A stretch of 64,000 nucleotides of DNA from Streptomyces glomeratus (GCF_021462825.1 NZ_JAKEEB010000033.1:19273-83272), one strand, 5' to 3'. Counted from the first letter of the stretch, positions 49,809 through 58,061 are shown. Program-made: numbers and translations. The notes: generated by a model from the letters alone, not told the origin.

Positions 49809-50042
49809 TCACATCATGTCTTCGATCTCCGCGGCGATCGGGTCGGCGTCGGTGCCGATGACGACCTGGATGGCGCTGCCCATCTTCACGACGCCGTGGG
49901 CGCCCGCGGCCTTGAGGGCGGCCTCGTCGACCAGCGAGGGGTCGTTGACCTCGGTGCGGAGCCGGGTGATGCAGCCCTCGACCTCTTCGATGTTGTCGAT
50001 GCCGCCGAGCCCGGCAACGATCTTCTCAGCCTTGCTGGCCAT
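49809..50042 (-). CDS. nagF: PTS glucose/GlcNAc-family IIB protein
   Basis: 77 aa free-standing IIB domain. The phosphorylated Cys is in EVEGCITRLR, followed by LKAAGAHGVV and the QVVIGTDADPIAAEIEDM end. Transfers phosphate from IIA to N-acetylglucosamine in the membrane. Divergent from the IIC gene; dre sites in the spacer place it under DasR. Matches streptomycete NagF in size and setting. Confidence 0.9.
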   Translation of the reverse strand: MASKAEKIVAGLGGIDNIEEVEGCITRLRTEVNDPSLVDEAALKAAGAHGVVKMGSAIQVVIGTDADPIAAEIEDMM

Positions 50043-50081
50043 GTCTTCTCTCCCTGATCCGAGCCGCTGTGTCGCGGTAAC

Positions 50082-50097
50082 CCTGGTCTACACCACT
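50082..50097. promoter_or_regulatory. DasR-responsive element upstream of nagF
   Basis: CTGGTCTACACCACTT matches the dre consensus with one change in the centre. It is 40-55 bases upstream of the IIB start. Confidence 0.88.
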
Positions 50098-50235
50098 TGA
50101 GGAAGGGCCGCCAAGCACGGTTCCGCTCGCACGGAACCCGCAATGTGTCCTATTTCTCCTTCTATGAGCATTGATCCCCTTATGCGCTTGCCCGCAGAAT
50201 TCATGGGTTCCTTATCTCGCCTTGACCGTGCTACA

Positions 50236-50268
50236 ACAGGTCTACACCAGTGAGTGGTGTAGACCACG
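50236..50268. promoter_or_regulatory. Two adjacent DasR-responsive elements upstream of the PTS IIC gene
   Basis: ACAGGTCTACACCAGT (50236-50251) and AGTGGTGTAGACCACG (50253-50268), separated by one base. Each keeps the GGTnTAnACC core. They lie 67-99 bases before the IIC start. Confidence 0.9.
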
Positions 50269-50334
50269 CGGGTGCCGTTCACCCCTTTCTTCCCCCTTCC
50301 CGTCCCCCGGCGGCACCCGCCACATGGAGGAACT

Positions 50335-51588
50335 ATGAGCACCGCCACCGCAACCACGGCGGCCCCCGCAAAGAAGCGGGGATCCGGTCTGTTCCAGGGC
50401 CTGCAGAAGGTCGGCCGCAGTCTTCAGCTCCCGATCGCCGTACTGCCGGCGGCGGGCATCATGGTCCGGCTCGGCCAGGACGACATCTTCGGCAAGGACG
50501 GTCTCGGCTGGGACAAGGTCGCCGCCGTGTTCAACGCGGCCGGCGGTGCCATCACCGGCAGCCTGCCGATGCTGTTCTGCATAGGCGTCGCGATCGGCTT
50601 CGCCAAGAAGTCGGACGGCTCCACCGCGCTCGCCGCGCTGGTCGGCTTCCTTGTGTACAGCAAGGTGCTCGAGGCGTTCCCGCTGACGCCCGAGCACATC
50701 GAAAAGGGCACGATCGTCGCGGCGACGTACAACAACCCGGGTGTGCTCGGCGGCATCATCATGGGTCTGCTCTCGGCCGTGATGTGGCGGCGGTTCCACC
50801 GCACCAAGCTCGTCGACTGGCTCGGCTTCTTCAACGGCCGCCGGCTGGTGCCGATCCTGATGGCCTTCGTCGGCGCGCTCGTGGGTGTCTTCTTCAGCCT
50901 CGTCTGGGAGCCGATCGGCAACGGCATCACCAGCTTCGGCGAGTGGATGACCGGCCTCGGCGCCGCGGGCTCGGCCCTCTTCGGCCTGGTGAACCGGGCT
51001 CTGATCCCGATCGGTATGCACCAGTTCGTGAACACGGTGGCGTGGTTCCAGCTCGGCACGTTCAAGGACGGCGCGGGTCAGGTCTTCACCGGTGACTACA
51101 ACCGCTTCCTGCACGGCGACCCGAGCGCCGGAATGTTCATGTCCGGCTTCTTCCCGATCATGATGTTCGGTCTGCCGGCCGCGGCCCTCGCCATCGCGCA
51201 CACCGCCCGCCCCGAGCGCCGCAAGGCCGTGATGGGCATGATGATCTCCCTGGCGCTGACCTCGTTCGTCACCGGTGTCACCGAGCCGATCGAGTTCTCG
51301 TTCATGTTCATCGCGCCCCTGCTGTACGCGCTCCACGCGGTGCTGACCGCGGTGTCGATGGCCGTCACCTGGGGGCTGGGCGTCCACGCCGGCTTCAACT
51401 TCTCGGCGGGCTTCATCGACTACGCGCTCAACTGGAACCTGGCGACGAAGCCCTGGCTGATCATCCCGATCGGCCTGGTGTTCGCGGCGATCTACTACTT
51501 CGTCTTCCGCTTCGCGATCACCAAGTTCAATCTCCCCACCCCGGGCCGCGAGCCCGAGGAGGAGGTCGAGGACCTCACAAAGGCGTGA
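50335..51588 (+). CDS. nagE2: PTS N-acetylglucosamine-type IIC permease
   Basis: 417 aa. About ten helices of the PTS EIIC glucose superfamily: LQLPIAVLPAAGIMVRLGQ, LPMLFCIGVAIGFAKKSDGS, GLVNRALIPIGMHQFVNT, and the substrate motif SFVTGVTEPIEFSFMFIAP. There is no IIB or IIA domain; IIB is the divergent small protein. ATG at 50335 with GGAGG four bases upstream. Only one IIC gene is present, whereas S. coelicolor has two next to each other, so the nagE2 label is by likeness. Confidence 0.88.
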   Translation: MSTATATTAAPAKKRGSGLFQGLQKVGRSLQLPIAVLPAAGIMVRLGQDDIFGKDGLGWDKVAAVFNAAGGAITGSLPMLFCIGVAIGFAKKSDGSTALAALVGFLVYSKVLEAFPLTPEHIEKGTIVAATYNNPGVLGGIIMGLLSAVMWRRFHRTKLVDWLGFFNGRRLVPILMAFVGALVGVFFSLVWEPIGNGITSFGEWMTGLGAAGSALFGLVNRALIPIGMHQFVNTVAWFQLGTFKDGAGQVFTGDYNRFLHGDPSAGMFMSGFFPIMMFGLPAAALAIAHTARPERRKAVMGMMISLALTSFVTGVTEPIEFSFMFIAPLLYALHAVLTAVSMAVTWGLGVHAGFNFSAGFIDYALNWNLATKPWLIIPIGLVFAAIYYFVFRFAITKFNLPTPGREPEEEVEDLTKA

Positions 51589-51605
51589 GAACGTCCCGAG
51601 CGACA

Positions 51606-51642
51606 GAAGGCCCCGGAACCGTGATGAGGTTCCGGGGCCTTC
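51606..51642. terminator. Bidirectional terminator between IIC and MBL genes
   Basis: GAAGGCCCCGGAACC pairs perfectly with GGTTCCGGGGCCTTC (15 bp) around GTGATGA. It serves both convergent genes. Confidence 0.92.
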
Positions 51643-51674
51643 GGGCGTTCGGGGAGCGGATTCCGTGCGGCGGA

Positions 51675-52427
51675 CTAGATCTCGTACGAGACCCGTGGCG
51701 ACGCCAGCTCCACCGGCCCCGAGTAGACGGCGCGGGCGTCCGCCAGGTTGACCTGTGGGTCGGTCCACGGGGGGATGTGCGTGAGGATCAGGCGACGGGC
51801 GCCCGCGCGGGCGGCCGCCTCGCCGGCCTCTCGGCCGTTGAGGTGGAGGTCCGGGATGTCCTCCTTGCCGTGGGTGAAGGCGGCCTCGCACAGAAAGAGG
51901 TCCGTGCCGCGGGCGAGGCTCTCCAGGGCCTCGCTCGGACCCGTGTCGCCGGAGTACGTGAGCGACCTGCCGCCGTGCTCGACGCGGATGGCGTACGCCT
52001 CCACGGGGTGGCGCACGCGTTCCGTGTGGACGGTGAAGGGGCCGATCTCGAACGTGCCCGGCTTCACCGTGTGGAAGTCGAAGACCTCGCTCATCGAGGA
52101 GGCCGAGGGGGTGTCGGCATAGGCGGTGGTCAGGCGCTGCTCGGTGCCTTCGGGGCCGTAGACCGGGATCGGGTCCGCCCGGCCGCCGTCATGGCGGTAG
52201 TAGCGCGCGACGAAGTACCCGAGCATGTCGATGCAGTGGTCGGCGTGCAGATGACTGAGGAAGATCGCGTCGAGGTCGTAGAGACCGCAGTGGCGCTGCA
52301 GCTCGCCCAGGGCGCCATTGCCCATGTCAAGGAGCAGCCGGAAGCCGTCGGCCTCGACGAGGTAGCTCGAGCAGGCCGAGTCCGCGGACGGAAACGACCC
52401 CGAGCAGCCGACGACGGTGAGCTTCAT
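51675..52427 (-). CDS. Metallo-beta-lactamase-fold phosphodiesterase (Rv1339-type)
   Basis: 250 aa. It begins MKLTVVGCSGSFPS; HLHADHCID is the metal-binding HxHxDH, later Asp is in YSGDTG and late His in LILTHIPPW. The mycobacterial orthologue in the same gene neighbourhood degrades cyclic AMP. ATG at 52427. Cytosolic hydrolase; substrate here inferred from that relative. Confidence 0.87.
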   Translation of the reverse strand: MKLTVVGCSGSFPSADSACSSYLVEADGFRLLLDMGNGALGELQRHCGLYDLDAIFLSHLHADHCIDMLGYFVARYYRHDGGRADPIPVYGPEGTEQRLTTAYADTPSASSMSEVFDFHTVKPGTFEIGPFTVHTERVRHPVEAYAIRVEHGGRSLTYSGDTGPSEALESLARGTDLFLCEAAFTHGKEDIPDLHLNGREAGEAAARAGARRLILTHIPPWTDPQVNLADARAVYSGPVELASPRVSYEI

Positions 52428-52673
52428 AAAGCTGGAACCTCCGCATGGCGATAAGTGCAGAAGGCAGGGACGGGGACGGTGACGGGGGTCGTGCGGTCCG
52501 TCGAGCGTAAGGCGCAAAACGGCGGGTCGCTCCTCCGCCAGGGGCCGTTGTGGGGGAACTCACCTGCGGTGTCACCGGTTCGGCTGGACCCGGGGCGCAT
52601 GTGGCTTACCAGAGAGCGCGCGGGAGTTGAGGAGGGCGGGCGTCCTGGCACACGCGCCGGTACCGTCATCCAT

Positions 52674-53114
52674 ATGGACACGTCCTGGTGGCTGGCGCTG
52701 GCGGCGGTGGTGCTGCTCGCGCTGGTCGCGACGCTGGTGGACGGGTGGGGGCGCGGCAGGCGCCGCCGCCGTGCGGCCACGCGTCCGGCCGGCCGTGCCC
52801 GGGCGCATCCGCGGCCTGCCGAGATCTGGTGGGCGGACGTGCCCTCCCAGGGCCGGGCCGACGGCCGGGAGCGGCCGTGTCTGGTGCTGACGGTGCACGG
52901 GGACAGCGCCACGGTCGCCGAGATCACCAGCAGGTTCCACGACGAGCGCGCGGGCGTGATCCCGCTGCCGCCGGGCACGGTGGCCGACGCCCACGGCCGG
53001 CCGAGCTTCCTGGAGACGGACGAACTGCGTGATGTTCCGCTGTGGGACTTCCGGCGGCGGGTGGGCGTGGTGGACCCCGCGTTGTGGGACCAGGTGCGCT
53101 ACCTCGCAGGATGA
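52674..53114 (+). CDS. Membrane-anchored PemK/MazF-like protein
   Basis: 146 aa. One N-terminal helix (WWLALAAVVLLALVATLVDGW) and an Arg-rich stretch (RGRRRRRAATRP) precede a PemK/MazF-type fold: AEIWWADVPSQGRADGRERPCLVLTVHG, ITSRFHDERAGVIPLP, SFLETDELRDVPLWDFRRRVGVV. MazF toxins are soluble RNases of about 110 aa; the membrane anchor and absence of any antitoxin gene are unusual. The key Arg and Thr/Ser residues of active toxins cannot be confirmed by eye, so it may be a non-toxic relative. Confidence 0.72.
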   Translation: MDTSWWLALAAVVLLALVATLVDGWGRGRRRRRAATRPAGRARAHPRPAEIWWADVPSQGRADGRERPCLVLTVHGDSATVAEITSRFHDERAGVIPLPPGTVADAHGRPSFLETDELRDVPLWDFRRRVGVVDPALWDQVRYLAG

Positions 53115-53150
53115 GCCGACGGCGGTAGAGGGCAGGCGGCTTCGGGGCCT

Positions 53151-53240
53151 GCGGCTCCAGGACTTGGCGCTTTATGACGTGCGGCTTCAGGGCTTGGCGC
53201 TTCATGACGTGCGGCTTCAGGGCTTGGCGCTTCATGACGT
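53151..53240. repeat. 30-bp tandem repeat, three units
   Basis: Unit GCGGCTTCAGGGCTTGGCGC followed by TTCATGACGT. Units 2 and 3 are identical and unit 1 differs at three bases. Located right after the PemK-like gene. Confidence 0.93.
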
Positions 53241-53262
53241 GCAGGCCTCATGGTGTGCGGGA

Positions 53263-53326
53263 TTCATGGCTCGGCGGTCTCATCGCTCGGCGGTCTCATC
53301 GCTCGGTGATCTCATGGCTTGGTCAC
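53263..53326. repeat. 16-bp tandem repeat, four units
   Basis: TTCATGGCTCGGCGGT, CTCATCGCTCGGCGGT, CTCATCGCTCGGTGAT, CTCATGGCTTGGTCAC. The last unit contains the stop codon of the neighbouring lipoprotein gene. Confidence 0.85.
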
Positions 53327-53872
53327 CCTCACCGTGACCGTCCACTGCTCGATGCCCAGGCACGACGTCTGACCGGGGCGCTTGGCGCACAGGGGGCGGC
53401 TCGCCGTGAGCCGTGCCGTTCCGGGAGCGACCGCCTCGAAGGCGGCGAGGGTGTCACCGGGCCGGCTGCCGAAGCCGGCGTTGGCGGCCTTCAGCGCGCC
53501 GCCCGTTGCGGTGACGGGGCTCCAGGGCCGGTCCTCGCTGCCGTGCAGGGTGAGTCGGATCCGCCCGCCCACCGTCAGGCACACGGTGCGGCCCGTGTCC
53601 GCGGCGGTGAGCAGGACCTCGGGCGTGCAGCCCTTCCCGGTCGCCGTGGGGGACGGCGGAACCGGGGCGGATGCCGAGGGCGGGACGGAGGGGGACGCCG
53701 ACGGGGACACGGAGGGTGAGGCCGACGGGGAGGCCGAGGGCGCGGCCGTCCGCGACGGGGATCCTCCGGTGCCTGCCGCCCCTCCGTCCTGGCCGCCGCA
53801 TCCCGCGAGGAGCAGCGCCGCCGCGGCGACGAGGGTGGTGGTGATGGTCCCGTGGGGGGTCGTACGGCGCAT
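53312..53872 (-). CDS. Lipoprotein with Ser/Pro linker
   Basis: 186 aa. The signal peptide ends in lipobox LAGC (Cys25). A linker of PSASPSVSP-type repeats (about residues 43-75) precedes a beta domain with four Cys (KGCTPEVLL, RTVCLTVGG, SRPLCAKRPGQTSCLGIEQWTVTVRVTKP). This C-terminal arrangement, ending in a Cys-rich loop before WTVTVRV, resembles secreted inhibitor-like or binding domains. Function unknown. The ATG at 53872 is preceded by AGGAAAGG; a TTG at 53893 is less likely. Confidence 0.72.
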   Translation of the reverse strand: MRRTTPHGTITTTLVAAAALLLAGCGGQDGGAAGTGGSPSRTAAPSASPSASPSVSPSASPSVPPSASAPVPPSPTATGKGCTPEVLLTAADTGRTVCLTVGGRIRLTLHGSEDRPWSPVTATGGALKAANAGFGSRPGDTLAAFEAVAPGTARLTASRPLCAKRPGQTSCLGIEQWTVTVRVTKP

Positions 53873-53993
53873 GGGGCGGCCGCCTTTCCTCAAGCCCGTG
53901 CCCGGTGTTGTGGTCCCTGCGCTGCTGTGACGTTTCTCCGGCGCATCGGGATCCCTGTCTCCAGCGCATCAGCTTCCCCGCACAACCGCCACC

Positions 53994-54023
53994 GGGCCCC
54001 GGCCGCAGGTGCGGCCGGGGCCC
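53994..54023 (-). terminator. Terminator after the S53 protease gene
   Basis: GGGCCCCGGCCGC pairs with GCGGCCGGGGCCC around AGGT, 28 bases after the protease stop. Confidence 0.88.
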
Positions 54024-54050
54024 TTCGCACCGCGAGGTGCGCGGGACGGG

Positions 54051-56123
54051 TCAGCCGGTCGTCAGCGCGGTGTCGTCGACGACGAAGCTGGTCTGCAGGG
54101 AGGAGTCCTCGACCCCGCTGAACTTCAGGGTGACCGTGGAGCCGGCCAGCGAGGACAGGTCGAAGGTCTTCTGGGCGTAGCCCGAGGCGGCGTTGACGTT
54201 CGAGTACGTCGCCAGGGTCCGGGAGCCGGCGGTCACCGTCAGCTTGTCGTAGGCGGTGCTGCCGGACTCGGACGTGTCGATGTGCAGATAGAAGGTGAGG
54301 GTGGCCTTGCAGCCGGACGGGATGGTCACCGACTGGGACAGGGTGTCGGTGTGGCCGGAACCGTAGCCGTCGAGCCAGGCCTTGTAGGAGCCGCTGTGCG
54401 CCGCCTCACCGCTGTCGTTGGTGATGACGCCGCTGGTGGCGGTCCAGGTGGTGTTGCCGGACTCGAAGCCGGGGTTGCCGAGCAGCTGGGCGCCCGTGCA
54501 GGTGCCGCCGGAGGAGCCGACGGTCCAGGTGAAGGAGGCCGAGCCGGAGGCCCCGGTGGGGTCCTGGGCGGTGACGGTCACGCTGTAGGTGCCCGCCGTG
54601 GAGGCGGTGCCGGAGATCAGGCCGGTCGAGCTGTTGATCGACAGGCCGGTCGGCAGACCGGTGGCACTGTAGGTGAGGGCCGCTCCGGCGCTGTCGTTGG
54701 CCGAGATCTGGAGGCTGACCGAGCTGCCGGTCGTGGTGGACTGGTTGCCCGGGTTGGTGACGGTCACGGTGTTGCCGCTGCTGCTGCCGGAGGAGAAGGC
54801 GGCCGTGCCGTTGGGGGTGCCCCAGCCGGTCGGGCCGTCGTAGCCGGTGCGTGCGGTGCAGAAGTACGAGGTGGAGCAGCTGCCGTTGCTGCCGCTGGTG
54901 ACGTCGTACAGGTTCGAGGTGTGGGAGTACGGGTACTTCGCCGGGTAGTCGCCGGAGCCCGGGGTGCCCGCGAGGGCGTAGACGCCGGCGATGATCGGGG
55001 CGGAGGCGCTGGTGCCGCCGTAGACCGCCCAGCCGGAGCCGCCGTAGGTGTCGTAGACCGCGACGCCGGTGGCCGGGTCGGCGACCGCGGAGACGTCGGC
55101 CTCCATGCGCTTGGCGCAGCCGGTGTCGGTCTGCCAGCTCGGCTTGGGGTCGTAGGCCGAGCAGCCGGAGCCGGTGCCCTCGGTGGAACTGGTGTTCCAC
55201 ACGGACTCGCTCCAGCCGCGGGAGTTGGAGGCGGTGGTCAGCGCGGTGCCGCCGACGGCGGTCACGTACTGGGAGGTCGCCGGGTACTCCGCGCCGTAGC
55301 CCTCGTCACCCGCGGAGACGGTGATCGCGACGCCCGGGTGCTTGAAGTACTGGGTGTCCTCACCGGTCTGGGAGGAGGACTCGGAGCCGCCCCAGCTGTT
55401 GGAGACGAACTTCGCGCCGAGGGCGACGGCCTCGTTCTCCGCGGTGCCGAGGTCGGTGTCCGTCGCCGAGTTGGCCTCGACGAGGATGATGTTGCAGTTG
55501 GGGCAGACGGCGCTGACCATGTCGATGTCGAGCGCTTCCTCGCCGGCCCAGCCGGTGTCGTTCGCCGGGAGCGAGGTGGTGGAGCCGGTCTGGCCGACCT
55601 GCTTGAAGCAGCCGTTGGCCTTCGTGCACGCCGAGAGGCCGTACGTCGAGCGGTAGGTGGCCAGGTCGGACTCGGCGTTGGGGTCGTTGTACGCGTCGAC
55701 CACCGCGACCGTGAGGCCGGAGCCGCCCGTCGAGGGCAGGTTGTAGGCGCTGTGCAGGTTGGCGGGGCTCAGGCCGGAGGGCGCGGCGGCCACCGCCGCG
55801 GCGAGCCGCTGCCTGATGTCGGTGCGCCGCTGGGCGAAGCAGGACGCGTGGCCCGCGCTCGGCTTGCCGCACAGGTGCTCGGTCGGCACCTTCTGGCCCG
55901 CCCTGCCGGTGGCGTGGACGGTCTGTGCCTTGGGGTCCGTCAGCGCCTTGGCGTTCTGGGTGACGGGGCCGGAGTGGGAGGAGTGCGCGGTGCCGGGGAC
56001 GCCATGGGCCCCGGCGGCCGGTGCCGCCATGAGACCGGCGACGGTGAGGGCAAGAGCGGGGACGGCGGCGGTCAGAAGTCTTCGCAGGCTCCGTCGCCGC
56101 TTGCTCGGGCGTGACTCACGCAT
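54051..56123 (-). CDS. Secreted S53-family serine-carboxyl peptidase with Ig-like and C-terminal binding domains
   Basis: 690 aa. Signal peptide (residues about 1-40), short propeptide, then a sedolisin-type catalytic domain: Glu195-x3-Asp199 in GEEALDID, oxyanion region NSWGGSES, and nucleophile Ser372 in YGGTSASAP. The propeptide is shorter than in classical members. A putative Ig (He_PIG) domain (ISANDSAGAALTYSATGLPTGLSINSSTGLISGTAST) and a jelly-roll-like C-terminal module (NPGFESGNTTWT, FVVDDTALTTG) follow. Extracellular protein breakdown, best at acid pH in relatives. Confidence 0.9.
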   Translation of the reverse strand: MRESRPSKRRRSLRRLLTAAVPALALTVAGLMAAPAAGAHGVPGTAHSSHSGPVTQNAKALTDPKAQTVHATGRAGQKVPTEHLCGKPSAGHASCFAQRRTDIRQRLAAAVAAAPSGLSPANLHSAYNLPSTGGSGLTVAVVDAYNDPNAESDLATYRSTYGLSACTKANGCFKQVGQTGSTTSLPANDTGWAGEEALDIDMVSAVCPNCNIILVEANSATDTDLGTAENEAVALGAKFVSNSWGGSESSSQTGEDTQYFKHPGVAITVSAGDEGYGAEYPATSQYVTAVGGTALTTASNSRGWSESVWNTSSTEGTGSGCSAYDPKPSWQTDTGCAKRMEADVSAVADPATGVAVYDTYGGSGWAVYGGTSASAPIIAGVYALAGTPGSGDYPAKYPYSHTSNLYDVTSGSNGSCSTSYFCTARTGYDGPTGWGTPNGTAAFSSGSSSGNTVTVTNPGNQSTTTGSSVSLQISANDSAGAALTYSATGLPTGLSINSSTGLISGTASTAGTYSVTVTAQDPTGASGSASFTWTVGSSGGTCTGAQLLGNPGFESGNTTWTATSGVITNDSGEAAHSGSYKAWLDGYGSGHTDTLSQSVTIPSGCKATLTFYLHIDTSESGSTAYDKLTVTAGSRTLATYSNVNAASGYAQKTFDLSSLAGSTVTLKFSGVEDSSLQTSFVVDDTALTTG

Positions 56124-56516
56124 GGGGGTGCTGCCTCTCTCGGTTTGAGGCCGGCGCCGCGCAGACCTGGGTGGGGCCGTACGCGGAGCCACAGCCGGAA
56201 GTGGGGATTCACGAGCTGAGTGACAGGCCGTGAAACGCGTAGCGGCGGTGGACGCACGATCATGGGCATGACACTTGAATCACTGTGAACACCCTGCGAT
56301 GGCGAGTGAGCGTGACATGACAGGGTGCGGGCAGAACGTAACCCGGACCACGGAAGGAGAGGCATACCCGGAGGGAGATCTTTGCCGCGCCATGAGCAGC
56401 GCTTAGCCCCCTCATTAGGAGGAGGTTGGCGCGTTGAGGAGAGGCAGGCGACCGGAGGCTGGTGACCGGAGTCAGAGGTCGGTCGGCAGCCGGCGGCGAC
56501 TCTCCGACTCAGGTCA
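56124..56516. other. Gene-free spacer, protease promoter region
   Basis: 393 bases between the cysM stop and the protease start, both minus strand. No credible open frame with ribosome site or codon bias. The part 56260-56340 is relatively AT-rich and probably holds the protease promoter. A small inverted repeat (CATGAC/GTCATG types) is visible but not convincing. Confidence 0.5.
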
Positions 56517-57467
56517 CTAGGCCCAGAGCTGGCCCTGGAGTGTCTCGATCGCCTCTTCCGTCGTGGCGGCCGTGTAGACGCCGGTCGAGAGGTACTTCCA
56601 GCCACCGTCGGCCACCACGAAGACGATGTCGGCGCTCTCGCCCGCCTGGACGGCCTTCTTTCCGACACCGAGGGCGGCGTGCAGGGCCGCACCGGTGGAG
56701 ATGCCCGCGAAGATCCCTTCCTGCTGGAGGAGTTCACGGGTACGGGCCACCGCGTCCGCAGAGCCGACCGAGAAGCGGGTGGTCAGCACGGACGCGTCGT
56801 ACAGCTCCGGTACGAAGCCCTCGTCGAGGTTGCGCAGCCCGTACACCAGGTCGTCGTAGCGGGGCTCCGCCGCGACGATCTTCACGTCCGGCTTGTGCTC
56901 GCGCAGAAAGCGGCCCACGCCCATCAGCGTTCCCGTGGTGCCGAGGCCGGCCACGAAGTGGCTGACGGAGGGCAGGTCGGCGAGGATCTCGGGACCGGTC
57001 GTCGCGTAGTGCGCACCCGCGTTGTCCGGGTTGCCGTACTGGTAGAGCATCACCCAGTCCGGATGCTCGGCCGCGAGCTCCTTGGCGACGCGCACGGCGG
57101 TGTTGGAACCGCCCGCGGCCGGACTGGAGATGATCTCGGCGCCCCACATGCCCAGCAGGTCACGGCGCTCCTGGGAGGTGTTCTCCGGCATCACGCACAC
57201 CATGCGGTAGCCCTTGAGCTTGGCCGCCATGGCCAGGGAGATGCCCGTGTTGCCCGACGTGGGCTCCAGGATCGTGCAGCCGGGGGTCAGCCGGCCGTCC
57301 TTCTCCGCCTGCTCGATCATGTGGAGTGCGGGCCGGTCCTTGACCGATCCGGTCGGGTTGCGGTCCTCCAGCTTGGCCCAGATACGGACGTCGGGGGACG
57401 GCGACAGCCGCGGCAGGCACACCAGAGGGGTGTTGCCCACCGCGGCCAGCGGGGAGTCGTAGCGCAT
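56517..57467 (-). CDS. cysM: O-phosphoserine-type cysteine synthase CysM
   Basis: 316 aa. PLP Lys43 in NPTGSVKDRPA, phosphate-binding PTSGNTGIS, and later GTTGTLMGVGRFLRE. Length and neighbours (CysO 16 bases upstream, Mec further upstream) match the actinobacterial CysM that joins O-phosphoserine with the thiocarboxylate of CysO. Fe-S or OASS-type CysK is less likely because of this context. Cytosolic. Confidence 0.94.
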   Translation of the reverse strand: MRYDSPLAAVGNTPLVCLPRLSPSPDVRIWAKLEDRNPTGSVKDRPALHMIEQAEKDGRLTPGCTILEPTSGNTGISLAMAAKLKGYRMVCVMPENTSQERRDLLGMWGAEIISSPAAGGSNTAVRVAKELAAEHPDWVMLYQYGNPDNAGAHYATTGPEILADLPSVSHFVAGLGTTGTLMGVGRFLREHKPDVKIVAAEPRYDDLVYGLRNLDEGFVPELYDASVLTTRFSVGSADAVARTRELLQQEGIFAGISTGAALHAALGVGKKAVQAGESADIVFVVADGGWKYLSTGVYTAATTEEAIETLQGQLWA

Positions 57468-57483
57468 CGGTGATCAGCGACCG

Positions 57484-57771
57484 TCAGGCCATGCCGCCGG
57501 CGACCGCCGGCAGGATCGTGACATTGTCGCCGTCGGCGATCTTGGTGTTGATGCCGTCGAGGAAGCGGACGTCCTCGTCGTTCAGGTAGACGTTCACAAA
57601 GCGGCGCAGTTCGCCGCCGGCGCCCTCGTCGACGATACGGGCCTGGATGCCCGCGTGGCGGGTCTCGAGGTCGGCGAACAGCTCGGCGAGGGTCTCCCCG
57701 TTGCCTTCGACGGCCTTCTGACCGTCTGTGTACTGGCGGAGGATGGTGGGGATGCGGACCTCGATGGCCAT
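57484..57771 (-). CDS. cysO: Ubiquitin-like sulfur-carrier protein CysO
   Basis: 95 aa, MoaD/ThiS fold (MAIEVRIPTILRQYTDGQKAVEG, VNVYLNDEDVRFLDG, GDNVTILPAVAGGMA). The functional Gly-Gly is followed by Met-Ala instead of being C-terminal as in the mycobacterial protein. Removal of these two residues would be needed before activation. It delivers sulfide as a thiocarboxylate to CysM, whose gene starts 16 bases downstream. Confidence 0.93.
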   Translation of the reverse strand: MAIEVRIPTILRQYTDGQKAVEGNGETLAELFADLETRHAGIQARIVDEGAGGELRRFVNVYLNDEDVRFLDGINTKIADGDNVTILPAVAGGMA

Positions 57772-57886
57772 GGCTTTGGGCTCCTGTCGGGAGAGATCAG
57801 GTCGGTGGGCGCGCGTCAGCGCGAGGAAACACCGGCTGCGCCGGTTGCGACGCCGCGGCCCACGGCCGTGCGGCGGCAGGGCGGCG
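57772..57886 (-). promoter_or_regulatory. Putative attenuator between the leader peptide and cysO
   Basis: Minus-strand hairpin candidates include ACCGGC-GCA-GCCGGT followed by GTTT, and a larger GC stem from GCCGCCGCACGGCC. They could be alternative structures controlled by ribosome position on the leader. The arrangement is inferred, not folded by program. Confidence 0.45.
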
Positions 57887-57982
57887 TCAACAGATGGCGC
57901 TGTTCAGCCTGCACAGGTCGACGTGCAGCCGCGCCACGAGCAGCGTGCCCGGCGTCTTCTTGCTCACGTCGTGGAAAACCAT
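57887..57982 (-). CDS. Cysteine leader peptide upstream of cysO-cysM
   Basis: 31 aa, too short for usual gene finders. The peptide ends VDLCRLNSAIC-stop, with Cys codons TGC and TGT at positions 24 and 31, the pattern of known streptomycete leader peptides before sulfur genes (RLHxDLCRxxSAIC type). ATG at 57982; shorter GTG starts at VSKK or at VARL are possible. Between its stop and cysO lie 115 bases with competing hairpins. It probably couples cysteinyl-tRNA supply to cysO-cysM transcription. Confidence 0.8.
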   Translation of the reverse strand: MVFHDVSKKTPGTLLVARLHVDLCRLNSAIC

Positions 57983-58061
57983 GGGCTCATCGTATCGATT
58001 CCCCCACCGGTGTCCGGAGTGTGATCTCGCATGGTGGATGAGTTCTGACCGAATCACGGGA

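Noticed and set aside
53029..53337. Plus-strand frame encoding a ten-residue repeat across the 30-bp repeat
   Set aside because: The frame is just the repeat read through. It starts inside the PemK-like gene, has no ribosome site and no independent codon bias.
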